Part shown: positions 1-5,329 of the stretch, one piece after another
Layout of the letters: the number at the start of each line of letters is the position of its first letter
Numbering within the stretch: position 1 is the stretch's first letter
From: Tissierella_B sp964485455
GTDB taxonomy: Bacteria; Bacillota; Clostridia; Tissierellales; Tissierellaceae
Length of the DNA stretch: 6,762 bases
NCBI GenBank assembly: GCA_964485455.1
Contig: CAZAJU010000104.1
Coordinates: 1-6,762 of the forward strand
Direction: 5' to 3'
Position numbers and translations under genes: made by a program
Notes under the pieces: generated by a model
Database searches by the model: none
What the model was told of the DNA's origin: nothing
Seen by the model: the letters and a program-made list of their open reading frames with translations, nothing else

Positions 1-16
1 TTGGCTAGACTGCATC

Positions 17-64
17 TGACCTACCATCAATTTTCAGAAAAACGCTGAAAATTGGGTTAGGTCA
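17..64. repeat. Imperfect inverted repeat downstream of scpB
   Basis: The outer arms TGACCTA (17-23) and TAGGTCA (58-64) pair, as do the inner arms AATTTTCAG (29-37) and CTGAAAATT (45-53). A 5-versus-4-base internal loop separates the two pairs, and the apical loop is 7 bases. No T-run follows on either strand, so it does not look like an intrinsic terminator. It lies just beyond the scpB terminator and in no gene I can see. It could be a palindromic intergenic element, the hairpin end of a mobile element, or part of a structured RNA continuing past the window. One copy cannot decide between these. Confidence 0.55.
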
Positions 65-66
65 TG

Positions 67-105
67 AAAAAAGAACAGGAATAATACTATTATTATTCCT
101 GTTCT
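67..105 (-). terminator. Intrinsic terminator of the scpAB unit
   Basis: A 13-bp perfect stem, GAACAGGAATAAT against ATTATTCCTGTTC (minus strand 104-92 and 85-73), is extended by one A-T pair. It has a 6-base loop and is followed by six Ts (72-67). The ascending arm is itself the end of the scpB coding sequence: it holds the last three sense codons and the TAA stop. It therefore closes the leftward gene run. The stem is moderately AT-rich but long, and the placement at the end of the run makes the call strong. Confidence 0.88.
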
Positions 106-641
106 ATATCGGAGTATTCCTTAAAATCTTCAATTGGTGGTAACTCATCAATGGATTCAAGTCCAAAATACCTTAAGAACTCATCAGTAGTTCCATAAAG
201 GATTGGTCGTCCAGTCTTATCAAGTCTACCAACCTCTGCAACTAATTTTCTCTCAATTAGAGTTTCTAATGCTCTATCGCTTCTTACGCCCCTCAAGGCT
301 TCGATTTCAGCTTTAATTATAGGTTGCTTATATGCGACTATGGACAATGTCTCTAGGGAAGCATTGGATAGATTTTTGGAATTTTTGCTGCTATTCAATT
401 TCTTTATCCATTCATAATGCTCAGGTCTTGTCCCAATTTGATATGAATTATTAAACCTTATGATTCTAAGGCCGCTAAGACTAAAATCAAGCTCATCCAT
501 TAGTTCCTTAACTGCTATTTCAACTTCCTTTTCTGGCTCTTCTAAAACGCTGGAAAGGTCCTTTAAATCCAAAGGGTCTCCCCATGTAAAAAGCAGCCCA
601 ACTATTATAGATTTCATCTGTTTACGATCCATTTTTTTCAT
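93..641 (-). CDS. scpB: Segregation and condensation protein ScpB
   Basis: ScpB forms a dimer that binds ScpA, and with Smc makes the bacterial condensin that organises and separates newly replicated chromosomes. With an ATG start at 641 the protein is 182 residues, a normal family length. It shows the two winged-helix halves: an N-terminal part beginning KQMKSIIVGLLFTWG (residues 7-21), and a C-terminal part with the family block LSIVAYKQPIIKAEIEALRG (99-118). The conserved tail GRPILYGTTDEFLRYFGL spans 144-161, followed by DELPP. The start is uncertain. A TTG at 656 is possible, ATG 641 has an AGAAG about 5 bases upstream, and ATG 632 gives the homologue-like MDRKQMKS. The start overlaps the end of scpA by about 20 bases, suggesting translational coupling. 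The C-terminus ends in acidic residues and its codons form part of the terminator stem. Confidence 0.95.
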   Translation of the reverse strand: MKKMDRKQMKSIIVGLLFTWGDPLDLKDLSSVLEEPEKEVEIAVKELMDELDFSLSGLRIIRFNNSYQIGTRPEHYEWIKKLNSSKNSKNLSNASLETLSIVAYKQPIIKAEIEALRGVRSDRALETLIERKLVAEVGRLDKTGRPILYGTTDEFLRYFGLESIDELPPIEDFKEYSDIEQE

Positions 642-1368
642 CCATTCTTCTAGCAATTGTCAAATCTGTAAAAGCAGAATCCTGCTCCACATAAACTTTC
701 TTCATCTTTATAAGTTCTAGAAGAGATAAAAAGTAAGTAACAATCTCTTCCCTCGTTGTATTTACACTTAGTAATTCACTGAATAATATTTTTTTATTCA
801 GCTTTAGCTTTGTCCTAATTTCCTTTATGCAGGTCTCGAGAGTATATTCCTGCCTATTTATTTCATTAAAATCAGTTCTATTAGACTTTATTGAATTTCT
901 AGCTAGTATATTACTTATGGCCTTAACCAGTTGTGACAAGTCAATTTTCTTAAGTTCATCAATAGGATCCTTATATATAGATAAATTCTCTCTTGGCTTA
1001 TAATAAACCATGGATTCTATAGTTTCTGATAACTTTAGTATCTCGGCTGCCTCTTTGTAAAGCTTGTACTCTAGCAAACGCTGCACCAATACTTCTCTTG
1101 GGTCAACTTCTATCTCTACTCCATCTTCAATAATAATCTCTTTTGGAAGTAACATCTTAGATTTTATTTCCAATAGTGTTGCAGCCATTACTAAGAAATC
1201 GCTAGTAACATCTAAATTTAACTCTTCCATTTCTTTAATGTAGCTTAGGAATTGTTCGGTAACTATATTGATTGGAATATCATATATATCTATTTCAGAC
1301 TTCTGAATTAAGCTTAATAATAGATCCAAGGGACCTTCGTAAGCCTCTAATTCTACTTTATAATCCAT
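622..1368 (-). CDS. scpA: Segregation and condensation protein ScpA (kleisin)
   Basis: ScpA is the kleisin that bridges the Smc neck and head domains and binds the ScpB dimer, closing the condensin ring on the nucleoid. The 248-residue product has the typical N-terminal block YEGPLDLLLSLI (10-21) and the helix DFLVMAATLLEIKSKMLLP (57-75), both in the region that contacts the Smc neck. The DPREVLVQRLLEYKLYKEAAE-type segment covers 89-109, and a C-terminal winged helix spans about 175-240. An ATG exists at 1380, but GAGGG (1378-1374) sits 5 bases before the ATG at 1368, giving MDYKVELEAYEG, so I prefer 1368. The gene follows the protease stop by about 14 bases and overlaps scpB, so the three are probably co-transcribed. 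No missing motif or frameshift is seen. Confidence 0.95.
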   Translation of the reverse strand: MDYKVELEAYEGPLDLLLSLIQKSEIDIYDIPINIVTEQFLSYIKEMEELNLDVTSDFLVMAATLLEIKSKMLLPKEIIIEDGVEIEVDPREVLVQRLLEYKLYKEAAEILKLSETIESMVYYKPRENLSIYKDPIDELKKIDLSQLVKAISNILARNSIKSNRTDFNEINRQEYTLETCIKEIRTKLKLNKKILFSELLSVNTTREEIVTYFLSLLELIKMKKVYVEQDSAFTDLTIARRMDEKNGS

Positions 1369-1373
1369 TTTTT

Positions 1374-1378
1374 CCCTC
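1374..1378 (-). promoter_or_regulatory. scpA ribosome binding site
   Basis: GAGGG on the minus strand lies 5 bases before ATG 1368. This favours the internal start over the ATG at 1380, for which only an AAGG about 11 bases upstream is available. Confidence 0.6.
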
Positions 1379-1382
1379 ATTG

Positions 1383-1967
1383 CTAAACTAACCTTATTAT
1401 CAAATTTAAAATAAAATCAATTATTGGTCCTATAATTCTGTCAGTCACATTTGTCATTATTAAAAATATCAAAACAAAGTAGAAGTATCTTTCATATTTA
1501 TAGAACAAGAATTCTAACTTCGTTGGCAAAAAACTAGCTACTACCTTTGATCCATCTAAAGGAGGAAATGGCAGAAGATTAAAAACTCCCAGCATAATAT
1601 TATACCACATTGTAATCAGGACCATTTGGTATACAATTTCATTTCGAATAGGTACATGAACCAAAATTAAAGCAGATACAAAAGCCAATATAAAGTTAGT
1701 GACTACTCCTGCTATAGAGACTAAAAAAGTATCCCTTTTTCTGTTTTTAAATTTCATGAAATTTATCGGCACAGGCTTTGCCCAGCCAAATCTAAATACT
1801 AACATTGCTAAAAGCCCTACAGGGTCGATATGATTAACTGGATTTAATGAAAGTCTGCCTTCATCCTTTGCAGTAGTATCACCTAAAAAATACGCCATAT
1901 AACCATGTGCAAGTTCATGGCATACTATTGCAATAAGTAAACCTGGTATGCTAATTAAGATATCCAT
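1383..1967 (-). CDS. Small membrane site-2 protease (M50 family, minimal core type)
   Basis: This 194-residue multipass protein carries the zinc-metalloprotease motif HELAH (17-21) in its first membrane helix. The distal ligand motif NLLPFPPLDG spans 130-139, with D138 as the expected third zinc ligand. Hydrophobic segments cover roughly 3-28, 82-105, 111-135 and 157-192. There is no PDZ or CBS domain, so it is the minimal S2P-like form, as in the YwhC-type group, and not RseP. SpoIVFB, the sporulation protease that cleaves pro-sigma-K, shares the fold but normally carries a CBS domain, so the SpoIVFB role is unsupported. The ATG start follows AAGAAGG with a 6-base spacer. The gene sits directly upstream of scpA (14-base gap), an arrangement common in clostridia. 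The substrate is unknown. Confidence 0.9.
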   Translation of the reverse strand: MDILISIPGLLIAIVCHELAHGYMAYFLGDTTAKDEGRLSLNPVNHIDPVGLLAMLVFRFGWAKPVPINFMKFKNRKRDTFLVSIAGVVTNFILAFVSALILVHVPIRNEIVYQMVLITMWYNIMLGVFNLLPFPPLDGSKVVASFLPTKLEFLFYKYERYFYFVLIFLIMTNVTDRIIGPIIDFILNLIIRLV

Positions 1968-1997
1968 AAATAACCTTCTTTCTATATCCTAAATAAC

Positions 1998-2026
1998 ATT
2001 ATACAACCTCGACCATTTAAAGTCGA
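1998..2026 (-). promoter_or_regulatory. Candidate sigma-A promoter for the protease-scpA-scpB unit
   Basis: On the minus strand there is a perfect TATAAT (2003-1998), with TCGACT (2026-2021; 4 of 6 to TTGACA) exactly 17 bases upstream. Transcription would start near 1991, about 24 bases before the protease ATG. The promoter begins just after the dacF stop and would separate the scpAB unit from dacF. It was identified by motif only. Confidence 0.5.
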
Positions 2027-2030
2027 GGTT
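2005..2030. repeat. 9-bp perfect inverted repeat over the promoter -35
   Basis: AACCTCGAC (2005-2013) and GTCGAGGTT (2022-2030) flank an 8-base loop. Its arms are richer in G+C than the surroundings. The right arm contains most of the candidate -35, and the left arm reaches to two bases before the -10. It could be a repressor operator. It could also be the hairpin of a weak dacF terminator, but the leftward transcript has no T-run after it. I favour an operator or a dual role, with modest certainty. Confidence 0.6.
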
Positions 2031-2037
2031 TAGATAA

Positions 2038-3186
2038 CTATTTGCCTGTAACAAAATTTGAAATTGTTCTCATTAATAACAGTAGAAATCCAGCTTCTTT
2101 AACGTCGTTTTTAGAAATCAATCCTACTCTATCTAATTCTTTTCCATTATGAGAGATTATTACTTCTCCTAGCTTATCCCCTTTTAGAATTGGTGCTTGA
2201 ATATTTTTGGATAGTTTTATTTCCTTTTGAATATCTCCCTTATCTTCTTTTTTCATCAAGGCATATATATCCATTTCAAGTACTAAATCTATACTTTTAA
2301 GATCTGATTTCTCAAGGGAGAGTGAAGTAATCAAATCCCCTTTCTTGCCCAAAGTTACACTATTATAATTTGCAAATCCATAATCCAATAACTTTTTTGC
2401 CTCATTAAATCTATCTTTACTGGTCTCGGCATTCATAATAACTGCAATTAAATGTAGTTCACCCCTCTTTGCAGATGCAGATAAACAGTACCCAGCAGCA
2501 TTAGTAGAACCCGTTTTTATACCGGTTGTACCATCGTACTCTTTAATAAGTTTGTTGGTATTTACCATAGTTTGAGTATCTTCCTTATTTCTACCTACTT
2601 GTAAATCCTCCATATAGGTAGTCATATACTTGTAAATACCTTCATGTTTAAGAATCTCTTTAGACATCAGAGCTACATCATAGGCTGTAGTATAATGGTT
2701 TTCAATAGGTAAACCAGTAGCATTCTTAAATTGGGTATTCTCCATACCAAGTTTTTTAGCTCTATCATTCATTAGCTTGATAAAAGCCTCATTGCTTCCG
2801 CTTATGGCTTCTCCTAATGCCACAGCTGCATCATTAGCTGATCTTATTGTAGCCGCACGAATCAGGTTCTCTATAGTCTGTACCTCTCCGGCTTCTAGAT
2901 AAATTTGAGTTCCACCCATGCTTGCTGCATATTCACTAATTACTACTTCATCATTCATCTTTATTCTACCAGAATCTACTGCCTCCATAGCTAAAAGCAA
3001 AGTCATTATCTTTGTAACGCTTGCAGGTGCTAATTTTTCATGCTCATTTAATGAATAGATTACCTCTCCCGTATTATAGTCCATTAATAAAGCAGATTTA
3101 CTGGTTATTCCTAGCTCACCATTTGAAATTATGGGAAGCATGACTAAAGACATCATTAAGATAAAAGAAATAATTTTCCTTTTCAA
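2038..3186 (-). CDS. dacF: D-alanyl-D-alanine carboxypeptidase, DacF/PBP5 type
   Basis: This is a serine-type DD-carboxypeptidase that removes the terminal D-Ala from peptidoglycan pentapeptides outside the membrane. The 382-residue product opens with a signal peptide (MKRKIISF, then a hydrophobic stretch to about residue 20). It shows the three penicillin-binding motifs in order: SVTK (56-59, catalytic S56 and K59), SAN (116-118) and KTG (224-226). The PBP5 C-terminal beta domain covers about 275-350. The end, GFLLLLMRTISNFVTGK, is a likely membrane anchor. The TTG at 3186 is chosen because GGAGGG lies 6 bases upstream and it places the signal peptide at the start; an upstream TTG at 3246 would add 20 polar residues with no such site. 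In Bacillus, DacF is forespore-expressed and modulates spore cortex cross-linking. That role is likely here from the spo context, but a vegetative role is possible. Confidence 0.93.
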   Translation of the reverse strand: MKRKIISFILMMSLVMLPIISNGELGITSKSALLMDYNTGEVIYSLNEHEKLAPASVTKIMTLLLAMEAVDSGRIKMNDEVVISEYAASMGGTQIYLEAGEVQTIENLIRAATIRSANDAAVALGEAISGSNEAFIKLMNDRAKKLGMENTQFKNATGLPIENHYTTAYDVALMSKEILKHEGIYKYMTTYMEDLQVGRNKEDTQTMVNTNKLIKEYDGTTGIKTGSTNAAGYCLSASAKRGELHLIAVIMNAETSKDRFNEAKKLLDYGFANYNSVTLGKKGDLITSLSLEKSDLKSIDLVLEMDIYALMKKEDKGDIQKEIKLSKNIQAPILKGDKLGEVIISHNGKELDRVGLISKNDVKEAGFLLLLMRTISNFVTGK

Positions 3187-3192
3187 TATTCT

Positions 3193-3198
3193 CCCTCC
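3193..3198 (-). promoter_or_regulatory. dacF ribosome binding site deciding a TTG start
   Basis: GGAGGG on the minus strand, 6 bases before TTG 3186, is the strongest Shine-Dalgarno site near the 5' end. It fixes the start at a TTG immediately before a signal peptide. Its first G is also the last base of the leader hairpin. Confidence 0.8.
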
Positions 3199-3238
3199 AA
3201 TGCTAATATTACTTTTATATTCTCCAGAATTAGCATTG
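3198..3238. repeat. 10-bp inverted repeat in the dacF leader
   Basis: CAATGCTAAT (3198-3207) and ATTAGCATTG (3229-3238) are perfect reverse complements, separated by 21 bases. In a leftward transcript coming from pdp the hairpin would end on the first base of the dacF ribosome binding site. The outer arm overlaps the spacer of the candidate forespore promoter, so it could act as an operator or as an RNA element limiting read-through translation. Confidence 0.6.
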
Positions 3239-3244
3239 TTATTC
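3217..3244 (-). promoter_or_regulatory. Candidate forespore (sigma-F/sigma-G type) promoter for dacF
   Basis: On the minus strand GAATA (3244-3240) lies 14 bases before GGAGAATAT (3225-3217). These resemble the Bacillus sigma-F pattern, GCATR then GGHRARHTX at about 15 bases, in 4 of 5 and 7 of 9 positions; GAATA also fits the sigma-G -35. Transcripts would start near 3210, leaving a short leader with the ribosome binding site. Bacillus dacF is sigma-F dependent, which supports the reading, but spacing and -10 are imperfect. Confidence 0.33.
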
Positions 3245-3259
3245 AATATTGAAATGATA

Positions 3260-4561
3260 TTAACTCAATATATCTAAAACATAATCTTTAATACTTGGCT
3301 TTTCATGGCTAATAACATATGCATTTAAAGCTTTTAACTTAGCTTCCTCTATATCCTCTTTGTTCGTATGGAGTATACATAATGTATCTCCAACATCTAT
3401 CATATCACCGATTTTTTTAACCAGAGTAATACCTGCAGCATAGTCTATATTATCAGTCTTGATCCTTCTACCTGCACCGAGTAACATGGCTGATACACCA
3501 ATAGCTTGAGCATCTAGCTGAGTTACATACCCAGCATTTACTGCCTTAATTTCAAAATGGTACTTAGCTTTAGGTAGGAGACTGACATCATCTACTACAG
3601 CAGGATTTCCCCCCTGAATTGCAATAAGTTCTTTGAACTTTTCTATTGCAACCCCTGAATGTATTATTTCTTCTAGTTTATTATATGCTTCATCAAAACT
3701 ATTAAAGACTTTGCCAAGAATACACATATAAGATGCTATTGTAAGAGCTATAGTTGTCTCATCTTGTTCACCTTGGCCTTTAAGTACTTTTATTGCTTCA
3801 ATTACTTCATTTGTATTTCCAACTTCTCTTCCAAGAGGCTGGTCCATATTAGTAATAACAGCAACAGTATTCCTATTCAAGGACTTACCAATATCTACCA
3901 TGGTTTGCGCTAGTACTTTTGCTTCTTCTAAAGATTTCATAAATGCTCCCGAACCTACCTTAACATCAAGAACTATTGCATCTGCACCTGAAGCAATTTT
4001 CTTACTCATTACTGAACTTGCAATTAGTGGAATGCTATCTATGGTAGCAGTTACATCCCTTAAAGAATAGATTTTCTTATCCGCTGGTACTAAATTTGCT
4101 GATTGACCTGTTATAGCCATCTTGTAAGAGTTAACGTTATTTATGAATTCATCCTCACTTAACTCTATCCTGAATCCCTCAATGGATTCTAATTTATCTA
4201 TAGTTCCACCAGTATGTCCAAGACCTCTACCGCTCATCTTAGCCACAGGTATACCTACAGATGCAACAAGTGGTATAACTATAAGGCTTATCTTATCTCC
4301 TACTCCTCCTGTAGAATGCTTATCCACCTTAATCCCTTGAATTCTGGCTAAATCAACTTTATGACCTGAATCAACAAAGGACATAGTAAGACTTGTAGTT
4401 TCATCCTTTGTCATCCCTTTAAAGTATACTGCCATTAGAAATGCAGACATCTGGTAATCAGGAATATCACCAGCTACATATCCTTGTATTAAGAAATCTA
4501 TTTCCTCTGAGCTCAATTCCAATCCTAACTTTTTCTTTTCGATTAAATCTACGACTCTCAT
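3260..4561 (-). CDS. pdp: Pyrimidine-nucleoside phosphorylase
   Basis: This enzyme reversibly splits uridine, thymidine and deoxyuridine with phosphate into the base and (deoxy)ribose-1-phosphate, a cytoplasmic salvage step. The 433-residue length is that of the family. The phosphate loop KHSTGGVGDK spans 81-90, and the phosphate-binding S110 and T120 lie in MSGRGLGHTGGTIDK (109-123). The pyrimidine-binding residues R168, S183 and K187 fall in LRDV and ASSVMSKK, at the same numbers I recall for Bacillus-type enzymes. The C-terminal alpha/beta domain ends at IKDYVLDILS. The start is the ATG at 4561, 7 bases after a perfect AGGAGG; an extension to 4630 would only add unrelated residues. In many clostridia xerD, deoB and punA lie between spoIIM and this gene; none is present here. 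Thymidine phosphorylase is the alternative specificity. Confidence 0.96.
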   Translation of the reverse strand: MRVVDLIEKKKLGLELSSEEIDFLIQGYVAGDIPDYQMSAFLMAVYFKGMTKDETTSLTMSFVDSGHKVDLARIQGIKVDKHSTGGVGDKISLIVIPLVASVGIPVAKMSGRGLGHTGGTIDKLESIEGFRIELSEDEFINNVNSYKMAITGQSANLVPADKKIYSLRDVTATIDSIPLIASSVMSKKIASGADAIVLDVKVGSGAFMKSLEEAKVLAQTMVDIGKSLNRNTVAVITNMDQPLGREVGNTNEVIEAIKVLKGQGEQDETTIALTIASYMCILGKVFNSFDEAYNKLEEIIHSGVAIEKFKELIAIQGGNPAVVDDVSLLPKAKYHFEIKAVNAGYVTQLDAQAIGVSAMLLGAGRRIKTDNIDYAAGITLVKKIGDMIDVGDTLCILHTNKEDIEEAKLKALNAYVISHEKPSIKDYVLDILS

Positions 4562-4568
4562 AATATCT

Positions 4569-4574
4569 CCTCCT
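4569..4574 (-). promoter_or_regulatory. pdp ribosome binding site
   Basis: AGGAGG on the minus strand, 7 bases before ATG 4561. It rules out the longer in-frame opening at 4630. Confidence 0.85.
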
Positions 4575-4620
4575 AATGTTTTGGTAATATTTTGAAGAAT
4601 ACCTAATCTAAAGTTTATTT

Positions 4621-4650
4621 TATATATCATTTATAAAATTTTTCTTGCAA
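4621..4650 (-). promoter_or_regulatory. Weak candidate promoter for pdp
   Basis: TTGCAA (4650-4645) and TATATA (4626-4621) lie 18 bases apart on the minus strand, each matching the sigma-A consensus in 4 of 6 positions. It lies just after the spoIIM stop and about 60 bases before the pdp start. In DNA this AT-rich such matches arise by chance, so this is only a suggestion. Confidence 0.3.
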
Positions 4651-4651
4651 C

Positions 4652-5269
4652 TTAGAAAGAAAGAAGATTTAAAAAAAAAGTTCCTATTAACCCCTCATAT
4701 AAGGAACCAAGCATTAAAACAAATGTATTTATAGTTACTAAAACTGTATAGTCATATAAATTTATTCTATTTATTTTCATTTGTCTAATTCCAGAGTTCA
4801 TTCTATATTTAAAGGATACCATCATTGATAAGGAGCTTATAGAAATTAGAGATGGTATGAATAGTAGGTATTGAGGATATAATCCAAAGATAGATACTAT
4901 AAATCCCTTAAATCCAAAATTAAGTATTACATATCCTACGACTACACCATGCTGTAAGCCTCTTAAAAATAGAATTATTGGAATTAAAACTCCAAGCCCC
5001 AGTAATCCAAGCAAATATGTAATAACTGTAAAAATAATATTAAGAAATATTGATATTTTTAAAAAATCTATTTTGTTTGTAAATCCCTTAGAAAGTCCTA
5101 AAAAATATGGATTACTAAAGTCAACTAAAGTTCTAAGGGTTTCTTTGTTTATTCCCTTGGTGATTAATGCTCCAACTATGACACCTACTATCAATACTAA
5201 AGCCAATATAAAATAAAAAGAGAATCCATTTTCAAAATGAGTCCTAATTCTGTTTCTTAACGTATTCAA
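4652..5269 (-). CDS. spoIIM: Stage II sporulation protein M
   Basis: SpoIIM is the membrane scaffold that recruits SpoIIP and SpoIID to the sporulation septum, where the complex degrades peptidoglycan during engulfment. The 205-residue protein has a short polar N-terminus (residues 1-15) and then strongly hydrophobic segments at about 16-38, 70-103, 107-130, 134-153 and 172-202. The conserved loops RGLQHG (103-108) and YPQYLLFIPS (131-140) are visible. The start is TTG at 5269, fixed by AAAGGAGG with a 7-base spacer; no ATG is suitably placed. In Bacillus the gene is read by mother-cell sigma-E. Its ribosome binding site is part of a 12-bp inverted repeat, and its last codons contain a terminator-like hairpin with nine Ts; both are listed separately. 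SpoIID and SpoIIP are not in this window. Confidence 0.93.
   Translation of the reverse strand: MNTLRNRIRTHFENGFSFYFILALVLIVGVIVGALITKGINKETLRTLVDFSNPYFLGLSKGFTNKIDFLKISIFLNIIFTVITYLLGLLGLGVLIPIILFLRGLQHGVVVGYVILNFGFKGFIVSIFGLYPQYLLFIPSLISISSLSMMVSFKYRMNSGIRQMKINRINLYDYTVLVTINTFVLMLGSLYEGLIGTFFLNLLSF
4671..4707 (-). terminator. Terminator-like hairpin inside the 3' end of spoIIM
   Basis: On the minus strand GTTCCT (4707-4702) pairs with AGGAAC (4685-4680), with two further pairs beyond a bulge, followed directly by nine Ts (4679-4671). All of it is coding sequence: the T-run encodes part of the final hydrophobic residues, about 17 bases before the stop codon. The stem is short, so termination would be partial, and translating ribosomes would probably disrupt it. 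It may reduce transcription into pdp when spoIIM is not translated. Confidence 0.45.
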
Positions 5270-5272
5270 AGT

Positions 5273-5323
5273 AAATCCTCCTTTGTCCTAGCTCTTTAAT
5301 TTTTATGCCTAAAAGGAGGATTT
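5273..5323 (-). promoter_or_regulatory. 12-bp inverted repeat sequestering the spoIIM ribosome binding site
   Basis: AAATCCTCCTTT and AAAGGAGGATTT (minus strand 5323-5312 and 5284-5273) are perfect reverse complements separated by 27 bases. The downstream arm contains the whole spoIIM Shine-Dalgarno AAAGGAGG. The upstream arm contains CCTCCTTT, the sequence found at the 3' end of 16S rRNA. In an mRNA read through from the NUDIX gene the site would be paired and translation of spoIIM inhibited. No T-run follows, so it is not a normal terminator. Confidence 0.75.
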
Positions 5324-5328
5324 TATAA
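5300..5328 (-). promoter_or_regulatory. Candidate sigma-E promoter for spoIIM
   Basis: TTATAAA (5328-5322) and CATAAAAA (5307-5300) on the minus strand are 14 bases apart. They match the Bacillus sigma-E pattern, as I recall it, at about 6 of 7 and 6 of 8 positions. The predicted start near 5292 lies between the arms of the inverted repeat, so this transcript would carry an unpaired ribosome binding site. AT-rich sequence makes chance matches possible. Confidence 0.35.
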
Positions 5329-5329
5329 C

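Noticed and set aside
460..720. Open frame on the plus strand
   Set aside because: It lies opposite scpB/scpA, has low-complexity Ser-rich sequence, and shows no family resemblance; it is a shadow of the real genes.
1383..1967. Assignment of the membrane protease as SpoIVFB
   Set aside because: It has the common S2P motifs but no C-terminal CBS domain and no neighbouring spoIVFA-like gene, so the sporulation-specific name is not supported.
3246..3271. 7-bp AT-rich inverted repeat around the pdp stop codon
   Set aside because: ATATTGA/TCAATAT is short, has only one G+C pair per arm, and has no T-run; it is expected by chance in DNA this AT-rich.
4143..4340. Open frame on the plus strand opposite pdp
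   Set aside because: It is the reverse complement of the highly conserved pdp phosphate-binding region, with no ribosome binding site and no recognisable product.
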